NCBI RefSeq assembly: GCF_025362455.1
Contig: NZ_JANYGJ010000139.1
Location: 1-47,960 of the forward strand
Length of the DNA stretch: 47,960 bases
DNA from: Deinococcus sp.
Lineage (GTDB): Bacteria; Deinococcota; Deinococci; Deinococcales; Deinococcaceae
Direction of reading: 5' to 3'
The translations under genes were made by a program, and so were the position numbers. The notes below the pieces were generated by a model that was not told the origin of the DNA, did not search any database, and saw only the letters and a list, made by a program, of their open reading frames with translations. The first letter of the stretch is position 1; every line of letters starts with the position of its first letter. Shown here piece by piece: positions 1-6,832 of the stretch.

Positions 1-902
1 CCGTCCTGCGACAGCGGCGCGGTGAAACTCAGCCCGTACTCGGCGCCCAGGTTCAGCGCCTCGCTGAGGGCGTAGGCGGCGCTCAGGCGGGCACTGAAGG
101 TCGAGTCGGCCCGCGAGACGGCTGCGCTGAGCGTCAGCGGAGAGAAGCGCGTGCTGCTGAGCGTCAGGCTCTCGGTGTCCTTGCCCTGACTGTTGTACGA
201 CACGGCTCCGGCCAGCCGTTCTTTGTCGGTAATCGGCGCCGCCGCGTCGAGGTTGCCGGTCCACTTGAGGACATTCGGGTTCTTGCCGGTGTCCGAGCTG
301 CTCAATCTGGTGCGGGCCTTGAGGTCCACCCTCGCCACCTTGCCCTGCACACCGAAATTCAGGCTGCGGCTGGTGCCGGGGTCGAGGGGCGCGGCATTGA
401 TCCTGGTATTGTCCAAACCGCCGCTGGCACTCCATTTCCAGCTCGGTGAGAAGCGGCCCCGTGCGTCGACTGAGACGCTGTTGAGCACATAGCCTTCGGT
501 GCGCCAGTCCTCGGCCCGCACGTAGGTCAGCGTGGCGTCGGAGAACAGGCCCGGTTCCGGCGCCGAGTAGCCGACCAGCGCCGTATACGTGCCGCCTTGC
601 CGGGCCGCGCTGCGGCTGACGCTGAAGGCCCCGAAGGCGCCGCCGCTGCTGAGGCTCAGATTGGCGCTCTGGGTCCGTAAGCTGAGTTCCGGAATCCGCA
701 GACTGAGGTTCAGCGCGGCGGTTCGCACGCTGTACTGACCATCGAATTGCAGGCCGTCCAGGCTCAGCGGCGGCGCGAAGGATCTGAACTGAACATAGTC
801 CCCGCTGCCCGCTCCGGCGCTGCCCCCCAGCAGGCCCAGCGTCCCCAGCAGCGCCAGTGCGGCGCTCGGTGCTACTAAACCTGGATTTCGGCCTGATCTC
901 AC
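1..902 (-). CDS. Secreted beta-barrel-like protein, 5' part (cut by window edge)
   Basis: The reading frame is open from GTG at 902 to the window edge, about 300 codons. Residues 10-30 are a hydrophobic Ala/Leu/Gly stretch like a signal peptide. The rest has the alternating polar/hydrophobic pattern, rich in Ser, Thr, Asn and Gly, of outer-membrane beta strands (for example SLSAAVSRADSTFSARLS followed by AAYALSEALNLGAEYG). I do not recognise the family; a role as a surface or envelope protein is inferred. The strong ribosome site GGAGGTGA does not serve this GTG. It sits before an ATG at 934 that opens a short frame ending in TGA over this start (GTGA). Either the gene is coupled to a leader peptide or a frameshift has separated the true start. 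The decayed gene at 19660-20527 has a similar composition. Confidence 0.6.
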   Translation of the reverse strand, partial: MRSGRNPGLVAPSAALALLGTLGLLGGSAGAGSGDYVQFRSFAPPLSLDGLQFDGQYSVRTAALNLSLRIPELSLRTQSANLSLSSGGAFGAFSVSRSAARQGGTYTALVGYSAPEPGLFSDATLTYVRAEDWRTEGYVLNSVSVDARGRFSPSWKWSASGGLDNTRINAAPLDPGTSRSLNFGVQGKVARVDLKARTRLSSSDTGKNPNVLKWTGNLDAAAPITDKERLAGAVSYNSQGKDTESLTLSSTRFSPLTLSAAVSRADSTFSARLSAAYALSEALNLGAEYGLSFTAPLSQD

Positions 903-934
903 GGCCCACTCCCCGGCAGTGCGAAATCGAACAT
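899..934 (-). other. 11-codon leader ORF overlapping the barrel gene start
   Basis: ATG at 934 is preceded by a near-ideal Shine-Dalgarno (GGAGGTGA). It encodes MFDFALPGSGP and stops with TGA at 901-899, overlapping the GTG of the downstream gene. The geometry fits translational coupling. A one- or two-base indel that broke an originally longer N-terminus fits equally well. Confidence 0.45.
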
Positions 935-967
935 GACTCACCTCCACTCTCCAAGCTGCGCCGGGAG

Positions 968-986
968 CCGTCAAAGCCCCGTCAAA
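968..986. repeat. Direct repeat TTTGACGG, 11-bp period
   Basis: On the minus strand the 8-mer TTTGACGG occurs twice, its starts 11 bp apart (plus 968-975 and 979-986), upstream of the barrel gene. A one-helical-turn spacing suggests a regulator site or overlapping -35 elements; this is inference. Confidence 0.3.
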
Positions 987-1106
987 CTTCTGTCACGGCG
1001 CTGGCCGAACGCTGGACCGTCGGCGTCTGGGCAACGCACACGAGCGGCGTCAGAATGTGATTTGATGACCGGGCGTATAGCTCGCGCTTCACTCGACCCG
1101 ACCCGC

Positions 1107-1135
1107 TTGACCCCTTACTGTGACTCTGCTACAAT
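1107..1135 (+). promoter_or_regulatory. Sigma-70 type promoter of the MoxR/VWA operon
   Basis: TTGACC at 1107-1112 and TACAAT at 1130-1135 are separated by 17 bases, an almost consensus vegetative promoter. It lies 36 bases before the TTG start of the SWIM gene, which has its own ribosome site AGAAAGGAG at 1154-1162. Confidence 0.75.
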
Positions 1136-1171
1136 TACGCCTGTAACATAATCAGAAAGGAGATTTCACCC

Positions 1172-2503
1172 TTGACCGCATCCAGCTTCGCCCCAGGCTC
1201 AACGCTCAGCTCAACCCTGACCACCGACGTCGTGATGGCCCTCTCGCCCGATGCCAGCAGCGCCGCCGCCGCCCGCAAGCTGACCACGCCCGGCAAGTGG
1301 CCGACGCTGGCGCGGGCCGAGGGTATCGTCTGGGGCGAGTGCCAGGGCAGCGGCCCGCAGCCGTACCTGGTGGGCGTGGACCTGCGAACACCCGATTACG
1401 CCAGCAAATGCTCGTGCCCCAGCCGCAAATTCCCCTGCAAGCACGGCCTGGCCCTGCTGCTCTTGGACGTGGCCGGGCAGGGGAGCTGGCAGAGCGCCGC
1501 GCCGCCTGAAGCCCTACAAAAATGGCTCGACGGGCGCCAGACCCGCGCCGAGACGGCCACGCAGCCTCCCAAAGAATCCAAAGCGCCCGACTCCGCCGCT
1601 CAGGCCAAACGTCAGGCCGCCCGCGAAAGCAAGGTCGAACGCGGCCTGGCCGACTTGCACCTGTGGATGCAGGATCTGGTGCGAACCGGCCTGGCCACTG
1701 CCCGCAGCCTGCCCTACAGCGAGTGGGACCGCCAGGCCGCCCGCCTGATCGACGCCCAGGCGCCCGGCGCGGCCCGGCTGGTGGCCCGGATTCCCGATCA
1801 CCTGCACGACGAGAGCGGTGAGGCGCTGCTCTCGCACCTGGGGCGGCTGGCCCTGCTGTGCCGCGCCTGGGAGCACCGCGCCGGGTTGCCCGTAAACGAA
1901 CGCGCCGATCTGGACGCCGCGCTGGGCCAGCCACTCGACCTGGCGGCGCTGAGGGCCGGGGAGGGCAGCGCCGAGCGCTGGCAGGTGCTGGGCAAGTACG
2001 AGGGTGAAGAGGACAAGCTCCTGGTTCGCCGCACCTGGCTGCGCCGCGAAGCGGACGGGCAACTCGCCGCCCTGCTTGACTACGCGCCCAGAAACCACAG
2101 CCTGCCGCCCGCCCTGCCGCTGCTGCACACGGTTCAGGCTGATCTGCGCTTCGCCCCCGGCGCCTTTCCCCAGCGGGTGGTCCTGGCTAGCGAGCCCCAG
2201 GCGTTCACAGGGGGCGTCACCTGGCAGCCCGGTACGGTGGCGCAGCTTCACGCCGACTACGCCGCCGCCCTGGGCTGCCATCCCTGGCTGGAGCGCAGCG
2301 GCCACTGGCTCGGCCCCGCCTGGCTGCTGCCGGAGCACGGACAGCTCCGCGACGGGAGCGGTTACGCCGTACCGTTCAAGCTGGAGAACGAGACGCTGTG
2401 GCAGTGGCTGAGCTACAGCGCCACCCGACCGGCTACCTTTTTCGGCGAGTGGGACGGCCAGACGTTTACGCCGCTGTCGATCTTCTGTGGAGATGAGGTA
2501 TGA
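1172..2503 (+). CDS. SWIM zinc-finger protein (YehQ-like), first gene of MoxR/VWA operon
   Basis: The 443-aa protein carries a SWIM-type zinc site, CSC-x6-C-x-H: C80, C82, C89 and H91. SWIM fingers bind DNA or protein partners. In the E. coli yehLMPQ group and related clusters a SWIM protein accompanies a MoxR ATPase, a DUF5682 protein and a VWA protein, as here. After the finger comes a charged Pro/Lys linker (about residues 112-150), then a larger domain with a Trp-rich C-terminus that I cannot name. The TTG start is chosen because AGAAAGGAG lies nine bases upstream and no ATG or GTG in frame is better placed. The stop overlaps the next start (ATGA). The process served is not known. Confidence 0.85.
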   Translation: MTASSFAPGSTLSSTLTTDVVMALSPDASSAAAARKLTTPGKWPTLARAEGIVWGECQGSGPQPYLVGVDLRTPDYASKCSCPSRKFPCKHGLALLLLDVAGQGSWQSAAPPEALQKWLDGRQTRAETATQPPKESKAPDSAAQAKRQAARESKVERGLADLHLWMQDLVRTGLATARSLPYSEWDRQAARLIDAQAPGAARLVARIPDHLHDESGEALLSHLGRLALLCRAWEHRAGLPVNERADLDAALGQPLDLAALRAGEGSAERWQVLGKYEGEEDKLLVRRTWLRREADGQLAALLDYAPRNHSLPPALPLLHTVQADLRFAPGAFPQRVVLASEPQAFTGGVTWQPGTVAQLHADYAAALGCHPWLERSGHWLGPAWLLPEHGQLRDGSGYAVPFKLENETLWQWLSYSATRPATFFGEWDGQTFTPLSIFCGDEV

Positions 2504-4017
2504 GTGCCGAGCTGAGTGAACTCGCCGCCGCCGCCCGGCGCGGGACCGCCCGCAGCAGCCTGCCGGAACCCGGCCTCGCGCCGCTGGGGAAGGCTCTGGC
2601 GCGAATCACGGCGCCGACACCCGAAAGCACCCTGCTGCTGCGGGCCGGGCTGGCCGGGTTGCATGCCCTGGCCGGTCAGGCACTGGTGAAGGCGAAAGCG
2701 GACATCCCGCTCACGCTGCCGCCCGACGCCAAAGCCATTCCGCCCTCACTCAGCGAGCTGCTGCCGCAGGTGGCGCCCCACCTCAAGGTGCTGACCGAGC
2801 TGATCGGCTTCGTGGCGGCGGTGGGTCAGACCCTGGGGCCGCAAGACCTCTGGGAGCTGCGCCTTTCACATATGCCGATCAAACTCTGGAGCGTGCTGGG
2901 TGAGCGGGGCCGCTGGCTGGCCCGGCAGAACCCGGACTGGCGCGGTCTGGACCCTGAGCAGTGCAGCAGGGATGTAAAAGTCCGACTGTTGCGCTCGGAG
3001 GTGCTCGAAGCCCACGTCGCCGACCCTGAGACCGTCGCTGCCGACCTTCTCACACGCTGGCCTGATTTCAAAGCTGACGAGCGCCGCGCCGTGCTGGATG
3101 CGGTGGCCGCCAGCCTGCACAGCGCTGATCTGCCGCTGCTGACGCTGGCCAGCAACGACAAGCTCAGAGACATTCAGCAAGTCGCCCAGCAGTTCAGCGC
3201 TCATCTGCCCGGCGAGGCGCAGGAAGCGGTCAGGGCGGCGCTCAGGGCCAGCGTCAGTGTCAGCCGCAGCGGCAAAATCAAGTTCCTGGACGTGGACCTG
3301 CCTGCCGCGCTGGGCAGCCTCGACCCCAAAGATACGTCCGACAGCGCCGCCCGGCTGATGATCGGCGCCCTGCCGCTGCCGCTGATGCTGGAGACCCTGA
3401 ATGTCACGCTCACGCAACTCGTCATAGGTTTGCGCGATGATCCTGGCTACTTGGAATCAGAATTCAGCAAGGCGCTGTGCGGTGAGCTGCCGTTCAAACT
3501 GGTGTTGCAGTTGCCCGAATCGCTGGACCCTGGCCGCGTGTCGATGGACTATGGCCGCTGGCCGCAGTCGCGTATCCGGCGTGTGGCCGTGGAGATGGTG
3601 GCGGCGGTGAGTCTGGGCGCCCTGGATCACTGGCGGGTGAAACTGCTGGCCTCGCTGCTGGCCGCCCTGGGCGAGCCGCTGGAGTTGCCGGAGGCCGAGC
3701 AGGCGCGGCTGCACGAACTGGCCAGGGTGCTGCTGAACCGGCTGGGTGCCCCTGACGCGGACGCCGACAAGCTCAGCGACGCCGCCTTCGATCTGCTCGA
3801 TCAGCTTCCTGTTCACCTCGACCCTCACCGGGCGTTGCCGCCGATGCCAGTCTTGCCGGTGCAGGAGCCGCTGCCGGAGAACGCCAAAAAAGACGAGCAG
3901 CAGCGCTATGACCGCCGCCACTCCTATCTGAGCCGTCTGGAGCGGCTGCACACCCATTTGAACCAGGTGCTGACCCTGCGCCGCCGCGTGGTCGAAATCA
4001 TGGGCCGGGCGCCGTGA
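2500..4017 (+). CDS. DUF5691-like protein of the MoxR/VWA operon
   Basis: The product has 505 residues, almost all predicted helical and rich in Leu and Ala, with no signal peptide or membrane segment. The stretch GERGRWLARQNPDW (about residues 131-144) resembles the motif I associate with DUF5691, a family that normally sits between a SWIM protein and a MoxR ATPase. Family placement is from memory of that motif plus position, so moderate. A charged Pro/Glu/Lys segment follows about residue 445 and ends in a helix rich in Arg and Leu. It starts with ATG overlapping the SWIM stop and ends by overlapping the next GTG start, so it is translationally coupled on both sides. Function unknown; a scaffold or client-recognition role is only a guess. 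Confidence 0.75.
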   Translation: MSAELSELAAAARRGTARSSLPEPGLAPLGKALARITAPTPESTLLLRAGLAGLHALAGQALVKAKADIPLTLPPDAKAIPPSLSELLPQVAPHLKVLTELIGFVAAVGQTLGPQDLWELRLSHMPIKLWSVLGERGRWLARQNPDWRGLDPEQCSRDVKVRLLRSEVLEAHVADPETVAADLLTRWPDFKADERRAVLDAVAASLHSADLPLLTLASNDKLRDIQQVAQQFSAHLPGEAQEAVRAALRASVSVSRSGKIKFLDVDLPAALGSLDPKDTSDSAARLMIGALPLPLMLETLNVTLTQLVIGLRDDPGYLESEFSKALCGELPFKLVLQLPESLDPGRVSMDYGRWPQSRIRRVAVEMVAAVSLGALDHWRVKLLASLLAALGEPLELPEAEQARLHELARVLLNRLGAPDADADKLSDAAFDLLDQLPVHLDPHRALPPMPVLPVQEPLPENAKKDEQQRYDRRHSYLSRLERLHTHLNQVLTLRRRVVEIMGRAP

Positions 4018-4496
4018 CCGCCACTCAGACTGTCGATTGGGCCGACCCCGCCAACCTGGCCGCCCTGGGCCGGATTCACAGCTTGCACGCCTGGCGCTCT
4101 CGCCGATTGCCGCTGCTGGCGCTGGGGCTGCTGGCCGTCATCGGCGTGTTTCAGTGGGGCGCCGCGCACAATCCCATTTTCCTGATCGCCGCCGTGCTGC
4201 TGGGCGCTCTGATGCCGCTCGTGCATGGGTTCACGCTCGCCCGGTTGCGCCGCGCCGCTCTTGTCAGCGGCGTCACGACGTACCGTCTGGACGAAGCGCT
4301 TCACATCCAGAATGTGCTCGGCGCTTACGAATTGCCACTCACCGACATCAACCGCATTCGCACCGCCCCGGACGGCGTGATCGTCACCTACGCCAGAACC
4401 TCCAGTTTGACGCTGCTCAGCGGCCCGGTCAGGACCGAACTCGAACGCCGCCTGGCCGTTCCGGGCCAATACATCGCCGCACAGGGCAACCCGTGA
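4014..4496 (+). CDS. Small two-helix membrane protein
   Basis: This 160-aa protein has two strong transmembrane helices (about residues 32-50 and 54-73) separated by a tight turn, then a soluble C-terminal half of about 85 residues. That half has the strand-rich look of a small PH-like or YcxB-like domain, a weak similarity. Start GTG overlaps the previous stop (GTGA), and the stop overlaps the next GTG in the same way, so it is an integral part of the operon and not a spurious frame. It would anchor the complex at the inner membrane; that role is inferred from topology only. Confidence 0.65.
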   Translation: MTATQTVDWADPANLAALGRIHSLHAWRSRRLPLLALGLLAVIGVFQWGAAHNPIFLIAAVLLGALMPLVHGFTLARLRRAALVSGVTTYRLDEALHIQNVLGAYELPLTDINRIRTAPDGVIVTYARTSSLTLLSGPVRTELERRLAVPGQYIAAQGNP

Positions 4497-5128
4497 CGCT
4501 GTTCTGGACGCCGCCGCAGCTCGCGCCTCGCCGCCCGGTCTGGCTGGCCCTGGCCGAGCTGTTTCTGGACAGCGATTGCCGCCCGGACCTGCCCGCGCTG
4601 GCGCTGGTGCTGGCCGAGTCGGCGTATTCGGAATCTGAACTCGTCACCATCTGGCAGGGCGAGGTGGCGCCGTTGCTGCACGCCAACTTGCACAGCGTGG
4701 CGGGCGTCTGGGGCGCCTGGGACGAAGCCTGGCTCTCCGCTGAGCTGGAGCGGCGTGGCCCGGCGGTTGGTCGCCTTGTGGCCGCTGTTCACCGGATCCG
4801 TGTGGGCGGTGTCGCAACCTACTTCCAGACCTTGCTCACCTTGCGCCGCGAGCTGCTGGAGTTATCCAAAGAAGACCGTGCCCGCCGCGTCCGGTTGCAG
4901 TGCTGGCTGGGGCGGCGGTATTTCCGGCCTGAACCGTCTGGACTGGCTTCATCTGGACTGTCTTCATCTGAACTGGCTTCATCTGGACTGGCCACCCGCC
5001 CGGACGATCCCGAACTGAGTGCCGTGTTCATGGCCCTCGAACCGAAGTTACGCCCGCTCCTGAACCGCCAGGAAGCCGCTGCCGATCCCCGCCGTCACGT
5101 TCTGACCCTCATGGGAGGCCCCGCATGA
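4493..5128 (+). CDS. DUF7079-like protein with pentapeptide-repeat insert
   Basis: The true start is GTG at 4493, overlapping the stop of the membrane-protein gene, giving 211 aa. The N-terminal part, RRPVWLALAELFLDS and then SVAGVWGAWDEAWL, matches what I recall of DUF7079, a small uncharacterised family. Confidence in the name is moderate. Residues 149-167 are four imperfect SGLAS-type pentapeptides encoded by a 15-bp tandem repeat, likely a flexible insert. The C-terminus returns to an ordinary helical sequence. The stop overlaps the MoxR start (ATGA). A longer open frame reaches upstream to 4037 but overlaps the previous gene completely and is not favoured. Confidence 0.7.
   Translation: MTLFWTPPQLAPRRPVWLALAELFLDSDCRPDLPALALVLAESAYSESELVTIWQGEVAPLLHANLHSVAGVWGAWDEAWLSAELERRGPAVGRLVAAVHRIRVGGVATYFQTLLTLRRELLELSKEDRARRVRLQCWLGRRYFRPEPSGLASSGLSSSELASSGLATRPDDPELSAVFMALEPKLRPLLNRQEAAADPRRHVLTLMGGPA
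4937..4993 (+). repeat. 15-bp tandem repeat, 3.8 copies, in frame
   Basis: Units TCTGGACTGGCTTCA at 4937, 4952, 4967 and a partial copy at 4982, with one or two substitutions each. Translation gives SGLAS, SGLSS, SELAS, SGLA within the DUF7079-like protein. Confidence 0.85.
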
Positions 5129-6222
5129 CCAGCGCCAACACATCCAGCCCCGAAGTCCTGCGCCTGCACGCCGAGGACGCCTACGCCCACGAGCTCGCCG
5201 CCCTGGCCGCGCATGACAAGCTGCCGCGCCCGACAATGTGGAACCTCAGCCCCCGCGCCGTGCTGACCTACCTGATGGGTGGCGTGGCCGGAGACGTTGA
5301 AATCACGCCTAAATACGTCGGCCAGGCCCGGCTGATGGAGGTGGCGGTGGCGACCCTGGCCACCGACCGGGCGCTGCTGCTGATCGGTGTGCCCGGCACC
5401 GCCAAGAGCTGGGTCAGCGAGCACCTGGCGGCGGCCATATCGGGTGACAGCACCCTGCTGGTGCAGGGCACGGCAGGCACCGACGAGAACGCCATCCGCT
5501 ACGGCTGGAACTACGCCCGCCTGCTGGCCGAGGGGCCGAGCGAGGCCGCGCTGGTCGAAAGCCCGGTGCTCCACGCCATGCGGCGCGGCAAGATCGCCCG
5601 CCTGGAAGAACTCACCCGCGTCCAGAGCGACGTGCAGGACACGCTGATTACCATCCTGTCGGAGAAGACCCTGCCGGTGCCGGAGCTGAACACCGAGGTC
5701 CAGGCGGTCAAGGGCTTCAACCTGATCGCCACCGCGAATAACCGCGACAAGGGCGTCAACGACCTGTCGAGTGCCCTCAAACGCCGCTTCAACACGGTGG
5801 TCTTGCCCGTGCCCGACAGCCTGGAAGACGAGCTGAGCATCGTCACGCGCCGCGTCGAGAGCCTGGGCCGCAGTCTGGGCCTCCCCGACGTGCCGCCCGC
5901 GCTGGAAGAGGTGCGGCGGGTGGTGCAGGTGTTCCGCGAACTGCGAAGTGGGCTGACCGAGGACGGCAAGACCAAGCTCAAGTCGCCCAGCGGCAGCCTC
6001 AGCACCGCCGAGGCCATCAGTGTGGTCACGCACGGCATCACCCTGGCGACCCACTTCGGCGACGGCACCCTCAGCGCCCGCGACGTGGCCGCCAGCCTGG
6101 TCGGCGCCGTCATCAAAGACCCGGTACAGGATCAGGCCGTCTGGAACGAGTATCTGGAGACGGCCATCAAAAAGCGCGACGGATGGAAGGCGTTTTACGC
6201 GGCGTGTAGGGACGTGAGCTGA
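5125..6222 (+). CDS. MoxR-family AAA+ ATPase (YehL-like)
   Basis: This 365-aa AAA+ protein has a Walker A motif GVPGTAKS at residues 88-95 and the MoxR-type sequence TANNRDKGVNDLSSALKRRF (about residues 197-216), which carries sensor 1 and the trans-acting arginine region. MoxR ATPases act as chaperone-like motors on VWA-domain partners; the VWA partner here is the gene at 10155. ATG at 5125 overlaps the previous stop. The helical C-terminal lid (about 240-365) is complete and the length is normal. The stop at 6220-6222 lies two bases from the 3' end of an antisense toxin gene, so the operon is interrupted here and the remaining members are 3' of the toxin-antitoxin pair. Confidence 0.92.
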   Translation: MTSANTSSPEVLRLHAEDAYAHELAALAAHDKLPRPTMWNLSPRAVLTYLMGGVAGDVEITPKYVGQARLMEVAVATLATDRALLLIGVPGTAKSWVSEHLAAAISGDSTLLVQGTAGTDENAIRYGWNYARLLAEGPSEAALVESPVLHAMRRGKIARLEELTRVQSDVQDTLITILSEKTLPVPELNTEVQAVKGFNLIATANNRDKGVNDLSSALKRRFNTVVLPVPDSLEDELSIVTRRVESLGRSLGLPDVPPALEEVRRVVQVFRELRSGLTEDGKTKLKSPSGSLSTAEAISVVTHGITLATHFGDGTLSARDVAASLVGAVIKDPVQDQAVWNEYLETAIKKRDGWKAFYAACRDVS

Positions 6223-6224
6223 AA

Positions 6225-6575
6225 TCAGGAGTCCAGATCGAGGATGAGCTTCAGGCCGTCTGTGACGCGCAGCATCGCGTCTCGACTGAGCAGGCGAACC
6301 TTGTCACGCAGATCTGTTTTGTTGAGGGAGTAGAGTTGCGACACATTAACCACGCTGGGCTGCTCCAACCCACTCTGAACAGGTTCCAGCACGACGTTCC
6401 CAGGTGCCTCACCTCGAAACAAATTCTTTGTCAGGATGGCGACGATGACTGTGTTCAGTCGGGTCTGATTAAAACTGTTTGCCTGAATGACCAGGACGGG
6501 CCGCACACCAGCCGGGCGACTTCCCAAGACCTCGCCCAGATCGGCCCACCAGATCTCGCCGCGCTGAATCACCAC
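6225..6575 (-). CDS. MazF/PemK-type mRNA interferase toxin
   Basis: The 116-aa protein begins with the hallmark RGEIWWADLGEVLGSRPAG-VRPVLVIQ of the MazF/PemK fold, and has the NVVLEP-x7-PSVVNVSQL strand pair typical of the family. These toxins are ribonucleases that cut mRNA at short motifs and dimerise. The gene overlaps the 3' end of the upstream antitoxin gene by seven bases, the usual toxin-second order, and full length suggests it is active. It lies antisense inside the MoxR/VWA operon, convergent to the MoxR gene. Confidence 0.92.
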   Translation of the reverse strand: MVIQRGEIWWADLGEVLGSRPAGVRPVLVIQANSFNQTRLNTVIVAILTKNLFRGEAPGNVVLEPVQSGLEQPSVVNVSQLYSLNKTDLRDKVRLLSRDAMLRVTDGLKLILDLDS

Positions 6576-6814
6576 TCGGTCGAGGCCAGAGCCCGTTTGA
6601 TAGCAGCTCGCCCAAAGGCATCGGCCTCCGGATCATCACTGGCTGGATCGCCGTACACCCGGTTGAGCGCTTTGGTGACGGCCTCATCCCGACGCACCTT
6701 GATGTATTCGCGCAGGGCGGTGGCATAAAGCTCACTTCGGCTTATCTCCAGCTCTCTGGCGAGTTCTTCTCCCTTACCGAACAGATCGTCCTCAATCGAA
6801 ATCGCCGTTTTCAT
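6569..6814 (-). CDS. Ribbon-helix-helix antitoxin (MazE/CopG-like)
   Basis: The 81-aa protein starts MKTAISIEDDLFGKGEELA and continues with SRSELYATALREYI, the beta strand plus two helices of a ribbon-helix-helix DNA-binding domain (residues 1-45). The acidic C-terminal tail (about 55-81) would wrap the toxin. The start ATG at 6814 is preceded six bases upstream by TATACT and by no Shine-Dalgarno, so the mRNA is probably leaderless. The operator is likely the short divergent gap to 6833, which means the antitoxin may also control the downstream part of the MoxR/VWA operon; that is inference. Confidence 0.88.
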   Translation of the reverse strand: MKTAISIEDDLFGKGEELARELEISRSELYATALREYIKVRRDEAVTKALNRVYGDPASDDPEADAFGRAAIKRALASTEW

Positions 6815-6820
6815 ACCAGG

Positions 6821-6826
6821 AGTATA
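6821..6826 (-). promoter_or_regulatory. -10 box of leaderless toxin-antitoxin transcript
   Basis: TATACT on the minus strand ends six bases before the antitoxin ATG. The same 18-base gap holds the ribosome site AGGAG (6818-6822) of the divergent DUF5682 gene, and TATAAC on the plus strand, so the two starts share overlapping signals. Confidence 0.6.
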
Positions 6827-6832
6827 ACCCAA

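Noticed and set aside
4037..4492. N-terminal extension of the DUF7079-like gene
   Set aside because: The open frame extends upstream but overlaps the membrane-protein gene entirely; GTG at 4493 with a GTGA overlap is consistent with the rest of the operon.
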